Part shown: in pieces, positions 11,471 to 19,223 of the stretch | Position numbering within the stretch: the first letter of the stretch is position 1 | Layout: every line of letters starts with the position of its first letter | Origin: Streptomyces sp. SLBN-31 | GTDB lineage: Bacteria > Actinomycetota > Actinomycetes > Streptomycetales > Streptomycetaceae | Assembly (NCBI RefSeq): GCF_006715395.1 | Contig: NZ_VFNC01000003.1 | Coordinates: 1-64,000 of the forward strand | Length of the DNA: 64,000 nucleotides | Reading direction: 5' to 3' | Notes under the pieces: model-generated | What the model was told of the DNA's origin: nothing | What the model saw: only the letters and a program-made list of their open reading frames with translations | Databases searched by the model: none | Program-made: the position numbers and the translations under genes

Positions 11471-12463
11471 CTATTCGGCAGGGAGATCCAGGGTCTGACC
11501 GGTGAAGATGTGGTTCGGGTCGGTACCGATGGCCTGCCTGTTCGCGTCATAGACGGCGCGCCATCCGCCGTCCACGTCAAGGGAGTCGGCGATGGAGGCG
11601 AGAGTGTCCCCGGTGCGGACCGTGTACGAGTCGTGCGCGGCGGCCTTCGCGGCGCCGCCGTCGGCACTCTCGTCGGCACTGGCGCCGCGGTGCTTGCCGG
11701 TGCCGGCGGTGCCACTGCCGGTCGTCGCGGAGTCGACGGCTCCGGTGTCGACGAGGCTCCAAGAGCCCAGGGCCTGCTGAGAATTGTCCGACTCGTCACT
11801 CTTCGCCCGTCCCGCGGACGAGTCGCCGGCACCCTGGGACGCGCTCGGAGTCGAGGTGGAGGGCGAGGCCGAGCTGTCCGATTTGCTGGACTTGCCACTG
11901 GAATGCGAGGAAGAGCCGGGAGAGGCCGAGGGTGAACCGGACGCGTCCGAGGAGGCGGAGTCGCCGGACGAGTCGCTCGACGCGTTACCCGACGAATTGG
12001 ACAAACCGGTGGAGTCCGAACTGTCAGAAGAACCGGACGAGTCGGATGATCCGCCCCCGATGCCGGTGTCCACGTCGGCCGACCCTGAGTCCTTGCTGAG
12101 CCCCGACGTCAGTCCACAGGTGTGGAAAGCGCCGACCCCTTCGGCGTCCAGGAGCTTCTCGGCGACGGCTATCTGCTGGTTGCGGCTGGCCAGGTCGGGC
12201 CGGGGGGCGTAGTCGAGGCCGCCGTACTTCTCCCAGTCCGCCTGGGACAGCTTCAGGCCGCCGTAGAAGCCGCTGCCGCTGTTCTCGCTCCAGGAGCCAC
12301 CCGTCTCGCACTGCGCCACCTTGTCCCAGGTGGTCCCGTCGGCGGCGCTGGCGCCACCCGCGGCGAACAGCGGGATCGCGATGGCGGAGCCGGTCACTCC
12401 GGCCGCGACGAGGAGAGCCGGAGCCTGGCGGGGGCGACGGTGACGACCGTTCCCGGAGAGCAT
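11471..12463 (-). CDS. Second Rpf-like secreted muralytic enzyme, Ser/Asp-rich linker and LysM
   Basis: Secreted protein of about 330 residues with the same plan as the downstream rpfA: signal peptide (MLSGNGRHRRPRQAPALLVAAG...ASA), Rpf domain (TTWDKVAQCETGGSWSENSG; catalytic Glu in the CETGG motif), and C-terminal LysM (YTVRTGDTLASIADSLDVDGGW ... HIFTGQTLDLPAE). In between lies a long low-complexity linker of Ser, Asp, Gly and Ala (about residues 125-245), far longer than in rpfA. The start at 12463 is preferred because the signal peptide then begins as in rpfA; there is no strong ribosome site. It is probably the protein called RpfC in S. coelicolor, but I am not certain of the name. Unlike rpfA, its leader is too short to contain a ydaO riboswitch. 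Confidence 0.85.
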   Translation of the reverse strand: MLSGNGRHRRPRQAPALLVAAGVTGSAIAIPLFAAGGASAADGTTWDKVAQCETGGSWSENSGSGFYGGLKLSQADWEKYGGLDYAPRPDLASRNQQIAVAEKLLDAEGVGAFHTCGLTSGLSKDSGSADVDTGIGGGSSDSSGSSDSSDSTGLSNSSGNASSDSSGDSASSDASGSPSASPGSSSHSSGKSSKSDSSASPSTSTPSASQGAGDSSAGRAKSDESDNSQQALGSWSLVDTGAVDSATTGSGTAGTGKHRGASADESADGGAAKAAAHDSYTVRTGDTLASIADSLDVDGGWRAVYDANRQAIGTDPNHIFTGQTLDLPAE

Positions 12464-12560
12464 GCGGAGGGCCTTTCGCGAGACAGCAGTGACCGCGGCG
12501 CGTGAAGCTTGGGCCAAACCTCGCGCCGCTGTTGATCCGTGAACGTAGCGGCTACCGATC

Positions 12561-12573
12561 ACTTGTCACAAGT
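12561..12573. promoter_or_regulatory. Palindrome over the predicted promoter of the second rpf gene
   Basis: ACTTGTCACAAGT is a perfect palindrome around a single central base. On the minus strand it covers TTGTGA, which with TACGTT 18 nt further on would form a sigma-HrdB-like promoter for the gene starting at 12463. Confidence 0.4.
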
Positions 12574-12617
12574 TAATGCCGCGTAGATCACGTGAAGATC
12601 ACAGACTTGAGCGCGTG

Positions 12618-14132
12618 TCACGTTTGCGCGGTCGGACGCGATACGTCGACCGGGGTGAACTCGACCGGGAGCGTGCGGAGTCCGCGCATGATGAGCCCGC
12701 CCCGCCACCTCAACTCCCCCGGTTCCCCGGCCAGTCGGAGGTTCGGCAGCCGCGTGAGGAGCGTCGCGAGGGCGGTCTGGCCCTCCAGCCGGGCCAGCGG
12801 GGCGCCCAGGCAGTAGTGGATGCCGTGGCCGTATCCCAGGTGCTGGTTGTCGCGTCGGGACAGGTCGAGGGTGTCGGGTTCGGTGAAACGGGCGGGGTCG
12901 CGGTCCGCGGCGGCGAGAACGACGAGGACGGGGTCGCCGGCCGCGATGTGCTGTCCGCCGATCGTCAGCGGCTCGGTGGCGAACCGCCAGGTGGCGAGCT
13001 CCACCGGGCCGTCGTAGCGCAGGAGTTCCTCGACGCCGGTCTCCAGCAGGCCGCGTTCGCCCGCGGCGAGGGAGCTCTGCAGGCGGGCGCGCTGCTCGGG
13101 GTGGGCGAGGAGGGCGAAGGTGCCGTTGCCGATGAGGTTGACGGTGGTCTCGAACCCCGCGAAGAGCAGGATGAAGGCCATCGCCGCGGCCTCGTTCTCG
13201 GTGAGGTGCTCGCCGTGGTCGGAGGCTCGGATCAGACCGGAGATGAGGTCCTCGCCGGGGGCGGGGGTGTCCGGGAGGGCGGCGCGCTTGCGGTGGATGA
13301 GGTCGGCGAGATAGGCGCGCATCTTCTTCACCGACCGCGCCACCCCGCCCCTGGGCCCGCCCTGATGCCGGATCATCATCCCCGCCCAGTCCCGGAAGTC
13401 GTCCTGGTCCTCGCGGGGGACGCCGAGCAGGTCGCAGATCGCATGGATGGGGAGTGGGAAGGCGAACTCGTGGATGAGGTCGGCCTCGCCCTTCCCCGCG
13501 AACCCGTCGATGAACCGATCGGTCAACTGCTGTACGCGCGGCGCGAATTCGGCCACCCTGCGGGGCGTGAACGCCTTGGAGACGAGGCGGCGCAGCCGGG
13601 TGTGGTCGGGCGGGTCGATGTTGAGCAGATGCGTCATCAACTCGGCCTTGCGCTCACCGGGAATGCCCGTCTTGCCCTTGGCGTGCGCGGGCTCGTCGTG
13701 GTGGGCCGGATTCTTGGAGAGCCGGTTGTCGGCGAGGGTCTGCTTGGCATCGGCGTAACGCGTGACCAGCCAGGCCTCGACCCCGCTGGGCAGGGTCGTC
13801 CGGTGCACGGGGGCGTGGGTGCGGAGCCAGGCGTAGGCGGGGTAGGGGTTGGTGGCGAATTCCCAGGTGAAGAGGTCGGGGCTCGCGGGGGTGGTGAGCT
13901 CCGCCGGGGTGGCGGGCTCCGCCGGGGTGGCGGGCTCCGCCGGGGTGGCGGGCTCCACCGGGGTGGCGGGCTCCACCGGGGTGGCGGGCTCCACCGGGGT
14001 GGCGGGGGCGTCGGGCTCGGGGGTCGCGGGTGTCGCGGGCGCGGGGGTGCGGGTCGCTGAGGCCGGGGTGGCGGGCGCGGGGGTGGGTGCCGTGGTGGGG
14101 GTGGGCTGGTCGGGGGTGGGCTGGCCGGTCAC
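12618..14132 (-). CDS. Cytochrome P450 with repetitive N-terminal extension
   Basis: Heme monooxygenase of 504 residues; the substrate is unknown. The catalytic part begins near residue 85 (PDLFTWEFATNPYPAYAWLRTH) and shows the I-helix oxygen-activation motif FAGFETTVNL, the ExxR motif EELLR, and the heme-ligand signature GYGHGIHYCLGAPLAR. That part alone is about 410 residues, the usual bacterial P450 size. The first 84 residues are an unusual Pro/Thr/Ala/Glu-rich tail with six exact-length EPATP(V/A) units encoded by an 18-bp tandem repeat. The GTG start at 14132 overlaps the stop of the upstream NTPase gene (GTGA), so the two are translationally coupled. A shorter start inside the tail cannot be excluded, but none has a better ribosome site. 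Redox partners are not encoded nearby. Confidence 0.92.
   Translation of the reverse strand: MTGQPTPDQPTPTTAPTPAPATPASATRTPAPATPATPEPDAPATPVEPATPVEPATPVEPATPAEPATPAEPATPAELTTPASPDLFTWEFATNPYPAYAWLRTHAPVHRTTLPSGVEAWLVTRYADAKQTLADNRLSKNPAHHDEPAHAKGKTGIPGERKAELMTHLLNIDPPDHTRLRRLVSKAFTPRRVAEFAPRVQQLTDRFIDGFAGKGEADLIHEFAFPLPIHAICDLLGVPREDQDDFRDWAGMMIRHQGGPRGGVARSVKKMRAYLADLIHRKRAALPDTPAPGEDLISGLIRASDHGEHLTENEAAAMAFILLFAGFETTVNLIGNGTFALLAHPEQRARLQSSLAAGERGLLETGVEELLRYDGPVELATWRFATEPLTIGGQHIAAGDPVLVVLAAADRDPARFTEPDTLDLSRRDNQHLGYGHGIHYCLGAPLARLEGQTALATLLTRLPNLRLAGEPGELRWRGGLIMRGLRTLPVEFTPVDVSRPTAQT
13899..14006. repeat. Six-copy 18-bp tandem repeat in the P450 gene
   Basis: The unit CTCCNCCGGGGTGGCGGG is repeated six times without interruption; N is G in the first three copies and A in the last three, which encode EPATPA and EPATPV units respectively. 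Copy-number variation between strains would change the tail length without shifting frame. Confidence 0.9.
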
Positions 14133-16225
14133 TCCTTGACCGTATCCGGGTTCGGGGGGAGTGCCTCGCGGAGGGCGGCGAGGGTGGCCGCGGCGGCCGG
14201 GGAGCCGTCTTCGGCCGCCTCGGCCAGCCAGTGTTCGGCGCGGACGAGGTGCAGGGCCGCGAGGTCCAGCCGGCCCTCCGGGTGGCCCGCGCTCGCCGCC
14301 CTCTCCAGGAAGTGGAAGGCCTTCTCCCGGTCGCCGACCGCGTTGAAGTGCAGCCCGCGCCAGCGGTCCGCGTCCGCCTCGTCGCCGGCCAGGTCCGCGA
14401 GGTCGGTGATGACCTTGCGGGCGTCGGCGTCACCCGCCGCGGCAGAGGCCCGCAGGGCCGCACGGCCGGCGGCGACGACCGCGCCCAACTCGGCGGCGCC
14501 CGCCCGCTGTGCCAGCGCGGTCATGTTCCGCCAGAGGTAGGGCCCGGGCGGCGGGAACCCGGGGGAACGCAACGCGTCCGCCACCAGGGCTCCGCTCGCC
14601 CGCCAGGCCCTGCCGCCCTCCCCTTCCTCCGGAACGAGCAGCCCCGTGACGCCGAGGCGAGGCCGACCGGCCCAGGACAGCTCCTCGGACAGCCACTCGT
14701 CCTCCAGGAGCACCCCGTACTCGGCACCGACGAGCAGCATCCGCCATTCCGGCGCCGCCAACGGGCGCCGCAGCCCACACCTGGCCGCGTCGATCGCCGC
14801 CCGCACCAGCTCGTACCCCCACGGCCGCCCGTCCGGCCGCCGAGCCCAGCGCCACTCCTCCCCCAGCTCCGGCCCGACCGCGAGGAACTGGGTCACGCCC
14901 AGCTCCTCCCGCCAGCGGACCGCGTCCTCCAGCCTCGGGTCCCGCGCCTGAGCCTCCGCCAGCCGTTCCAGTTCCGGCCCGCTCCAACGGCAGGTCAGTT
15001 CGAGCTTGCGGGCCCCGCGCAGCAGCCGGGCGTGGGGATGGTCCCCGAACCCGTGCGTCGCGTACGCCTCGTCCCGCATCGTCGCCAGCACGAGCACGCC
15101 CTCGTGCGTGAGCCGGGAGACGACTCCGGCCGTCCGCCCCTGCTCGTCGAGGTGGCCCGCGAGGTCGTCCAGCCACACCACGTGAGTGCCCTCGGGGTCG
15201 CGCCCCTGCAGTGCGCCGGACAGGGAGCCGAGGTCGGTGCCTTCGTGCGCGACGCAGACACGAGTGCCGTCGGCGGCGGCTCGCTTCAGCCCTTCCCAGG
15301 CCGTCCTCGTCTTCCCGGCGAGCGGCTCCCCGGTGACCACGACCAGGCCCCCCGAGCGCAGCGCCTCCGCCAGCAGACGGTCGAGCGCCGGGTCGCAGTC
15401 GCGCGGCACGTACGGCGGCTGGTCCGTCTCGTCGCCGAGGCGGCGCGCGGGCCGTACGCCGGGAGGGAGCCGGAGGGCGCCCAGGAGTGGCCAGCCGTCG
15501 GCGACGGCGCGGGGCCGCTCGGGCGCGGCGGCGTGGACGTGCTGCACGCCGATCGCGGTGCCGTTGAAGGTGCTCTCGCGGAAGTCGATGTGGTCCTTGG
15601 CGGCCTCGGGGGTGTGGTGCAGGGTCAGCGACTGGATCGTGCCGGCCTGCACGACGGGAGCGTCGAAGGTTCCCCCGGTGATCGTGTTGGTGACCGCCGG
15701 GCTGCCGTCCGCGAGCGGCGCGAACTCGGCTATGAGGTCGCGCAGTTCGGCTGCGGCACCCGGGTCTGCGGCGAGCAGCCGACGCAGCCTCGCGCGCAGC
15801 TCGGCCTCCGTGTGGGTCTCGATGGCCTCGGTGACCATGTCCATGCCGTCCGCGGCCAGCAGCTTCTCCCTGGCCAGGTCGAGTTCGGCCGCTCCTGCGG
15901 CGAGGCGCTCCTCGTCGGCACGGCCCTCGTCCTCGGCGTGACGCCCCTCCTCGGCAGGGCGCCCCTCCTGGGCACGGCGCCCCTCGTCGGCACGGTCCTC
16001 ACCCTCGGCGCGCTCCTTCCCGTCCGCCGGGCTCTCACCGCCCTCGCCGCTCTCACCGTCGGCGCGGCCCTGCCCACCCGCGCGACCCTCCCCGCCGGCG
16101 CCGCTTTCAGTGGCGGCGAGGATCCGCGCGACGCGTTCCCGGACGCCGGCCCACGCGTCCGTCGCCATCGCCTGCACGACCGCCGAGCTTCCCGCAGCCG
16201 CCAGCGCCGCCAACTCGGCTTCCAT
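14129..16225 (-). CDS. P-loop NTPase with Sel1/TPR-like C-terminus (STAND-like), coupled to P450
   Basis: A 698-residue cytosolic protein. The N-terminal 200 residues begin with a helical segment and an acidic, low-complexity Glu/Gly/Ala stretch. A short beta-rich motif (TFDAPVVQAGTIQSL, ESTFNGTAIGVQHVH) of a kind that recurs in Streptomyces signalling NTPases follows. The NTPase domain has Walker A GEPLAGKTRTAWEG (near residue 300) and Walker B THVVWLDDLAGHL (near residue 348). The C-terminal part contains alanine-rich helical repeats (GDREKAFHFLERAASAGHPEGRLDLA) typical of Sel1/TPR solenoids. This layout resembles STAND regulatory ATPases, which use repeats as sensors. It starts at 16225 after AAGGGGG and its stop overlaps the P450 start. 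What it senses and whether it controls the P450 are unknown. Confidence 0.75.
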   Translation of the reverse strand: MEAELAALAAAGSSAVVQAMATDAWAGVRERVARILAATESGAGGEGRAGGQGRADGESGEGGESPADGKERAEGEDRADEGRRAQEGRPAEEGRHAEDEGRADEERLAAGAAELDLAREKLLAADGMDMVTEAIETHTEAELRARLRRLLAADPGAAAELRDLIAEFAPLADGSPAVTNTITGGTFDAPVVQAGTIQSLTLHHTPEAAKDHIDFRESTFNGTAIGVQHVHAAAPERPRAVADGWPLLGALRLPPGVRPARRLGDETDQPPYVPRDCDPALDRLLAEALRSGGLVVVTGEPLAGKTRTAWEGLKRAAADGTRVCVAHEGTDLGSLSGALQGRDPEGTHVVWLDDLAGHLDEQGRTAGVVSRLTHEGVLVLATMRDEAYATHGFGDHPHARLLRGARKLELTCRWSGPELERLAEAQARDPRLEDAVRWREELGVTQFLAVGPELGEEWRWARRPDGRPWGYELVRAAIDAARCGLRRPLAAPEWRMLLVGAEYGVLLEDEWLSEELSWAGRPRLGVTGLLVPEEGEGGRAWRASGALVADALRSPGFPPPGPYLWRNMTALAQRAGAAELGAVVAAGRAALRASAAAGDADARKVITDLADLAGDEADADRWRGLHFNAVGDREKAFHFLERAASAGHPEGRLDLAALHLVRAEHWLAEAAEDGSPAAAATLAALREALPPNPDTVKE

Positions 16226-16264
16226 CAGGCCCCCTTGCCTCGCCCCGCGCTCGGGACAACGGTA

Positions 16265-17272
16265 CTAACGCTCAAGCCCCTCGGCCCTGCGCACCGCGTC
16301 GCGATAGGTCCGCGCCGCCACGCGCAGGGCCGCCTCGGGATCCACTCCCTCGGCCTCCGCCCGCGCCGCCAGCGCCAGCAATTCGTACCCGATGCCCTCC
16401 CCGGTGGGCAGCGGCACCTCCAAGTCCGCCGTGCGCACCCTCGACGCCAGCTTCGAGGCGAGGGCGAGGCCGGGCTGGCCGAGGGGTATGCCGTCGGTCA
16501 CCGACTCCCGCTGCTTCTCGATCGCCTTGGTGCGCAGCCAGTGCTCCTTGACCTCCTCCGGGGTCGAGGCGGTCTCGTCGCCGAAGACGTGCGGGTGGCG
16601 GTGGATGAGTTTCGCGACGATGCCGCCGGCCACGTCGTCGATGGAGAAGGGGGCGTCCGGGTCCTCCTCGGCGATGCGGGAGTGGAAGACGACCTGGAGC
16701 AGGACGTCCCCCAGTTCCTCGCGCAGCTCGTCGCGGTCACCGTCCTCGATCGCCTCGACGAGTTCGTATGCCTCCTCGATGCCGTACTTCGCCAGGCCCT
16801 TGTGGGTCTGCTGGGAGGACCAGGGGCACTCGGCGCGGATCCGGTCCATGACCTGGACGAGGTCCAGGAGACGGGCGCCGGGGAGGTCGTAGGAGGCGGG
16901 GAGGAGTTCCAGCTCGGGCATGCTCACCCGGCCCGAACCGGCGAGGCGTGCCAGGCCGTCGGTGAGGGCGGGCTCGCCCTCGCCCGTGGCGACGACGACC
17001 ACCGTGCGGCCTCCGGCGCAGGCGGCCACCAATTCCTCCGCCGTCGGGGACGCATCGTCGACCCCTATGCCCGCCTCCCGCAGATAGGGCAGCTGCGGGT
17101 GGGCGCCGTCCGCGCACAGCACGCGGTCGGCGGCGTGCAGGACCTGCCAGGCGGGCCAGGAGAGAAGACCGGGCGCGACGCGGTGGCTGGTGGTGAGCAG
17201 GACGATGCGGCCGGGGGCGAGGGCCTCTTCGGGGTCCTGGTCGGGGGCGGGGTCGAAGCTGGTTGCGTTCAC
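16265..17272 (-). CDS. mazG: Nucleoside triphosphate pyrophosphohydrolase MazG
   Basis: House-cleaning enzyme of 335 residues that hydrolyses (d)NTPs and aberrant nucleotides to monophosphates. The MazG all-alpha domain is plain: DRIRAECPWSSQQTHKGLAKYGIEEAYELVEAIEDGD with the EExxE-type metal ligands, then ELREELGDVLLQVVFHSRIAEE. The N-terminal 120 residues form the extra domain typical of actinobacterial MazG (GRIVLLTTSHRVAPGLL). Upstream are four DnaA-box-like sequences in one orientation; downstream, 39 bp separates it from the P-loop NTPase gene, so these may be cotranscribed. The ATG at 17272 is the first in-frame start. Confidence 0.93.
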   Translation of the reverse strand: MNATSFDPAPDQDPEEALAPGRIVLLTTSHRVAPGLLSWPAWQVLHAADRVLCADGAHPQLPYLREAGIGVDDASPTAEELVAACAGGRTVVVVATGEGEPALTDGLARLAGSGRVSMPELELLPASYDLPGARLLDLVQVMDRIRAECPWSSQQTHKGLAKYGIEEAYELVEAIEDGDRDELREELGDVLLQVVFHSRIAEEDPDAPFSIDDVAGGIVAKLIHRHPHVFGDETASTPEEVKEHWLRTKAIEKQRESVTDGIPLGQPGLALASKLASRVRTADLEVPLPTGEGIGYELLALAARAEAEGVDPEAALRVAARTYRDAVRRAEGLER

Positions 17273-17310
17273 GATTCGAAGCTAACGCACGTCGCCGACA
17301 GCCCCACGAG

Positions 17311-17373
17311 TTGTCCACAGGCGGGGGTCCACAGGGGCAGACGTCCGTGCACAGGCAGGAGCGGGCGTCCACA
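17311..17373 (+). repeat. Row of four DnaA-box-like 9-mers upstream of mazG
   Basis: TTGTCCACA (17311), GGGTCCACA (17325), CCGTGCACA (17345) and GCGTCCACA (17365) all lie in the same orientation, with start-to-start spacings of 14, 20 and 20 bp. The first is a perfect Streptomyces-preferred DnaA box. The others share TCCACA or TGCACA. They occupy the mazG promoter region. Confidence 0.5.
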
Positions 17374-17408
17374 GGGGCGCCCGCCTTGCTGCCGGACCGT
17401 TCCTCCGG

Positions 17409-18056
17409 CTACGGGGTGCCCTGCGAGGCCGCCGTCGTGACCTCTCGCACCCACGGCGTCTTCGCGTCCACGCGGCTGCTCTTCTGGACGTCCCAGGAGC
17501 CGTAGCGCGGGTTGAGGTCGACGTGGAGTTCGTTGGAGGCCTTGGACAGGGCGCTCCAGAAGGCGGGCTTGCTGGTGTCGGTGCCGAGGGTCTGGGCGAG
17601 TTTCTGTGCCTCCAGCTGGAGGCGGAGGCTGTCGTCGAGGCGCCTGGGGGCCACGCCGTACTGCTGCAGCCATGCCGTCTCGAGCGCCTTGGAGCCGCCG
17701 ACCTGCTGTTCCAGGCCGGTGCGCATCTGCTGGATCTCCTTGGTGGTGACGGCCACGCCGTTGTCCTGGGCGGCCCGGTGCAGTACCCGGTCGAGCACCA
17801 TGTTGTGCAGGGTGTCGCGGGTGAGGCTGCCGGTCTGGGCGACGGCCTGCTTGTACTGCGCGTCGTTCGCCACGGCCGCGCGCTGGGCCGCGCGTACCTC
17901 GTTGACCCGGTTCTGCAGCTGCCCCACGGTGATCCGCTGGTCGCCGACGACGGCCGCGGCGCCGGGATGCGAGTCGCTTCCGCAGGCGGTGAGCAGGGGT
18001 GCCGCAGCGGCGATCGCGGCGGTGAGCAGGAGCGCGGTGCGACGACGGCGGTGCAA
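17409..18056 (-). CDS. Lipoprotein with SurA-like N-terminal chaperone domain
   Basis: Membrane-anchored lipoprotein of 215 residues. A signal peptide (LHRRRRTALLLTAAIAAAAPLLTAC) ends in the lipobox LTAC with the acylated Cys at about residue 25. The rest (AAVVGDQRITVGQLQNRVNEVRAAQ ... LTRDTLHNMVLDRVLHRAAQDNGVAVTTKEIQQM) matches the N-terminal domain of SurA/PrsA-type foldases, but no peptidyl-prolyl isomerase domain is present. A role as an extracytoplasmic chaperone is inference. The start is TTG at 18056, chosen because GGGAGG lies 5 nt upstream and the basic signal peptide begins there. A promoter-like TTGGCC-N17-TAACAT lies at 18109-18137 on the minus strand. Confidence 0.82.
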   Translation of the reverse strand: MHRRRRTALLLTAAIAAAAPLLTACGSDSHPGAAAVVGDQRITVGQLQNRVNEVRAAQRAAVANDAQYKQAVAQTGSLTRDTLHNMVLDRVLHRAAQDNGVAVTTKEIQQMRTGLEQQVGGSKALETAWLQQYGVAPRRLDDSLRLQLEAQKLAQTLGTDTSKPAFWSALSKASNELHVDLNPRYGSWDVQKSSRVDAKTPWVREVTTAASQGTP

Positions 18057-18108
18057 GGAAGCCTCCCGAGGAGATTGTGCGACGGTGCACAAAGTCTTGC
18101 GGTGATCG

Positions 18109-18137
18109 ATGTTAGGCAGTGGGACGGCTGTGGCCAA
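18109..18137 (-). promoter_or_regulatory. Predicted promoter of the SurA-like lipoprotein gene
   Basis: TTGGCC (18132-18137), 17-nt spacer, TAACAT (18109-18114) on the minus strand, about 50 bp upstream of the TTG start. Confidence 0.4.
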
Positions 18138-18212
18138 GCCTTCGACCGACCCATTCGACCAACGATTCACCGCGGCGTCGGGCACCGCCCCGGCCAGGAG
18201 GCCCGAGGAGGC

Positions 18213-19040
18213 TCAGCCGGTGATGGCCACCGGGGCGTCCCACGCGTCGCGGTCCACGGTGATCGTGTAGCCGTTGCGCGTCTCCTTGCTGTTGACCAGG
18301 TACTGGTGGCCGCGGCTGTGTCCGGTGTACTGGGTCGAGCCGAACGGCCAGTCCGCCGTCGTGGTGTTCTGCTTGTCCCACAGGGCGTACCAGAGGTTGC
18401 CCGGCAGGTCCGTCTTGTCGGTGGCGTTCGCGATGGCCTTGGCGCTGGAGCTGGTGAAGCCGTAGTAGCCGGCCCGGTAGGTCTTGGCGCGCAGTTCCTT
18501 GTCGAAGGCGCGGACGTAGGTGAGCACGGCGTTGTTGCACGACGTGTTCGTGATGTCGTACGACTCCATGTCCAGGTAGATCGGGCTGCCGGCCTTCATG
18601 CCGAGCGCTGAGGCCTTGGCGACGGCGTCGTCCGCGTCGGTCCTGCCGAGGGAGGCGGCGGTCGTGGCGGTGAGTTTCTCGGGGTTGGAGCCGGACTGGC
18701 AGGGCGGCTGGGCGCCGACGTAGAGCGGGATGAGCTTCCAGCCGAGGGTGCTGACGGACTTGACCCAGGAGGCGGTGAGGTTGGGTTGGGAGCAGCCCCG
18801 GTTCCGGCCGCCGACGTAGACGGCGGCGGCGCCGTAGAAGCCGGTGTGCCAGGCCTTCATCGCGGACAGGGAGGGCGCGGCGCAGGTGTCGAAGGCCCGC
18901 CCGGTGTACGTCTTCTGCGCGGGCCAGGTGGTGGCGGCCATGGAGGTCTGCGCGGCGATGCCCGCCCCGGCGACGACGGCGGCGCCGGCGACGGCCCACG
19001 TGATGTATCTGCGCTTCTTGGACTGCCGGTGGCCGGCCAT
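18213..19040 (-). CDS. Secreted DUF1906 glycoside-hydrolase-like protein
   Basis: Secreted protein of 275 residues. A signal peptide with basic N-region (MAGHRQSKKRRYITWAVAGAAVVAGAGIAAQTSMA) is followed by a single domain that starts with GRAFDTCAAPSLSAMKAW and continues with GFYGAAAVYVGGRNRGC, WKLIPLYVGAQPPC, and the acidic motif PIYLDMESYD. This is the DUF1906 (Rv2525c-like) family, a TIM-barrel related to GH25 lysozymes; the DxE in LDMES corresponds to the putative catalytic region. The substrate is presumed to be wall glycan but is unproven. The start at 19040 follows GGGTGGGGA. The gene is monocistronic with a 180-bp upstream region in which I see no clear operator. Confidence 0.85.
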   Translation of the reverse strand: MAGHRQSKKRRYITWAVAGAAVVAGAGIAAQTSMAATTWPAQKTYTGRAFDTCAAPSLSAMKAWHTGFYGAAAVYVGGRNRGCSQPNLTASWVKSVSTLGWKLIPLYVGAQPPCQSGSNPEKLTATTAASLGRTDADDAVAKASALGMKAGSPIYLDMESYDITNTSCNNAVLTYVRAFDKELRAKTYRAGYYGFTSSSAKAIANATDKTDLPGNLWYALWDKQNTTTADWPFGSTQYTGHSRGHQYLVNSKETRNGYTITVDRDAWDAPVAITG

Positions 19041-19223
19041 GGATTCCCCACCCTTGGTTGTGCGTCGAGGCGATTGCCCACGCGTGCGATTGCCCGCGCA
19101 TTCGAGGCGATGCCTGGCAAAAACGAACCGCAACCTATCCGGCGACGTTCATGCGTTCGGGAAACTCCAGCCCCGTGGGTTCACAAGATTCCCTCATGGC
19201 ACGGCAAAATCGTGCGCCTTCCG

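Noticed and set aside
12464..12617. Second ydaO riboswitch upstream of the other rpf gene
   Set aside because: The 100-150 nt available lack the GGGGACCCAA and GACAGCTNACCTC blocks seen before rpfA.
13899..14006. Possible CRISPR or VNTR array
   Set aside because: The 18-bp units are contiguous, without spacers, in frame with the P450 gene. It is a coding tandem repeat.
14030..17440. Very long plus-strand open frame (over 1100 codons) across the NTPase/mazG region
   Set aside because: It lies antisense to three convincing minus-strand genes with family motifs; its translation is Arg/Pro/Gly-rich nonsense. High GC suppresses stops in such shadow frames. The same applies to long antisense frames over ndh, eno, mfd, ppc, glmU and the permeases.
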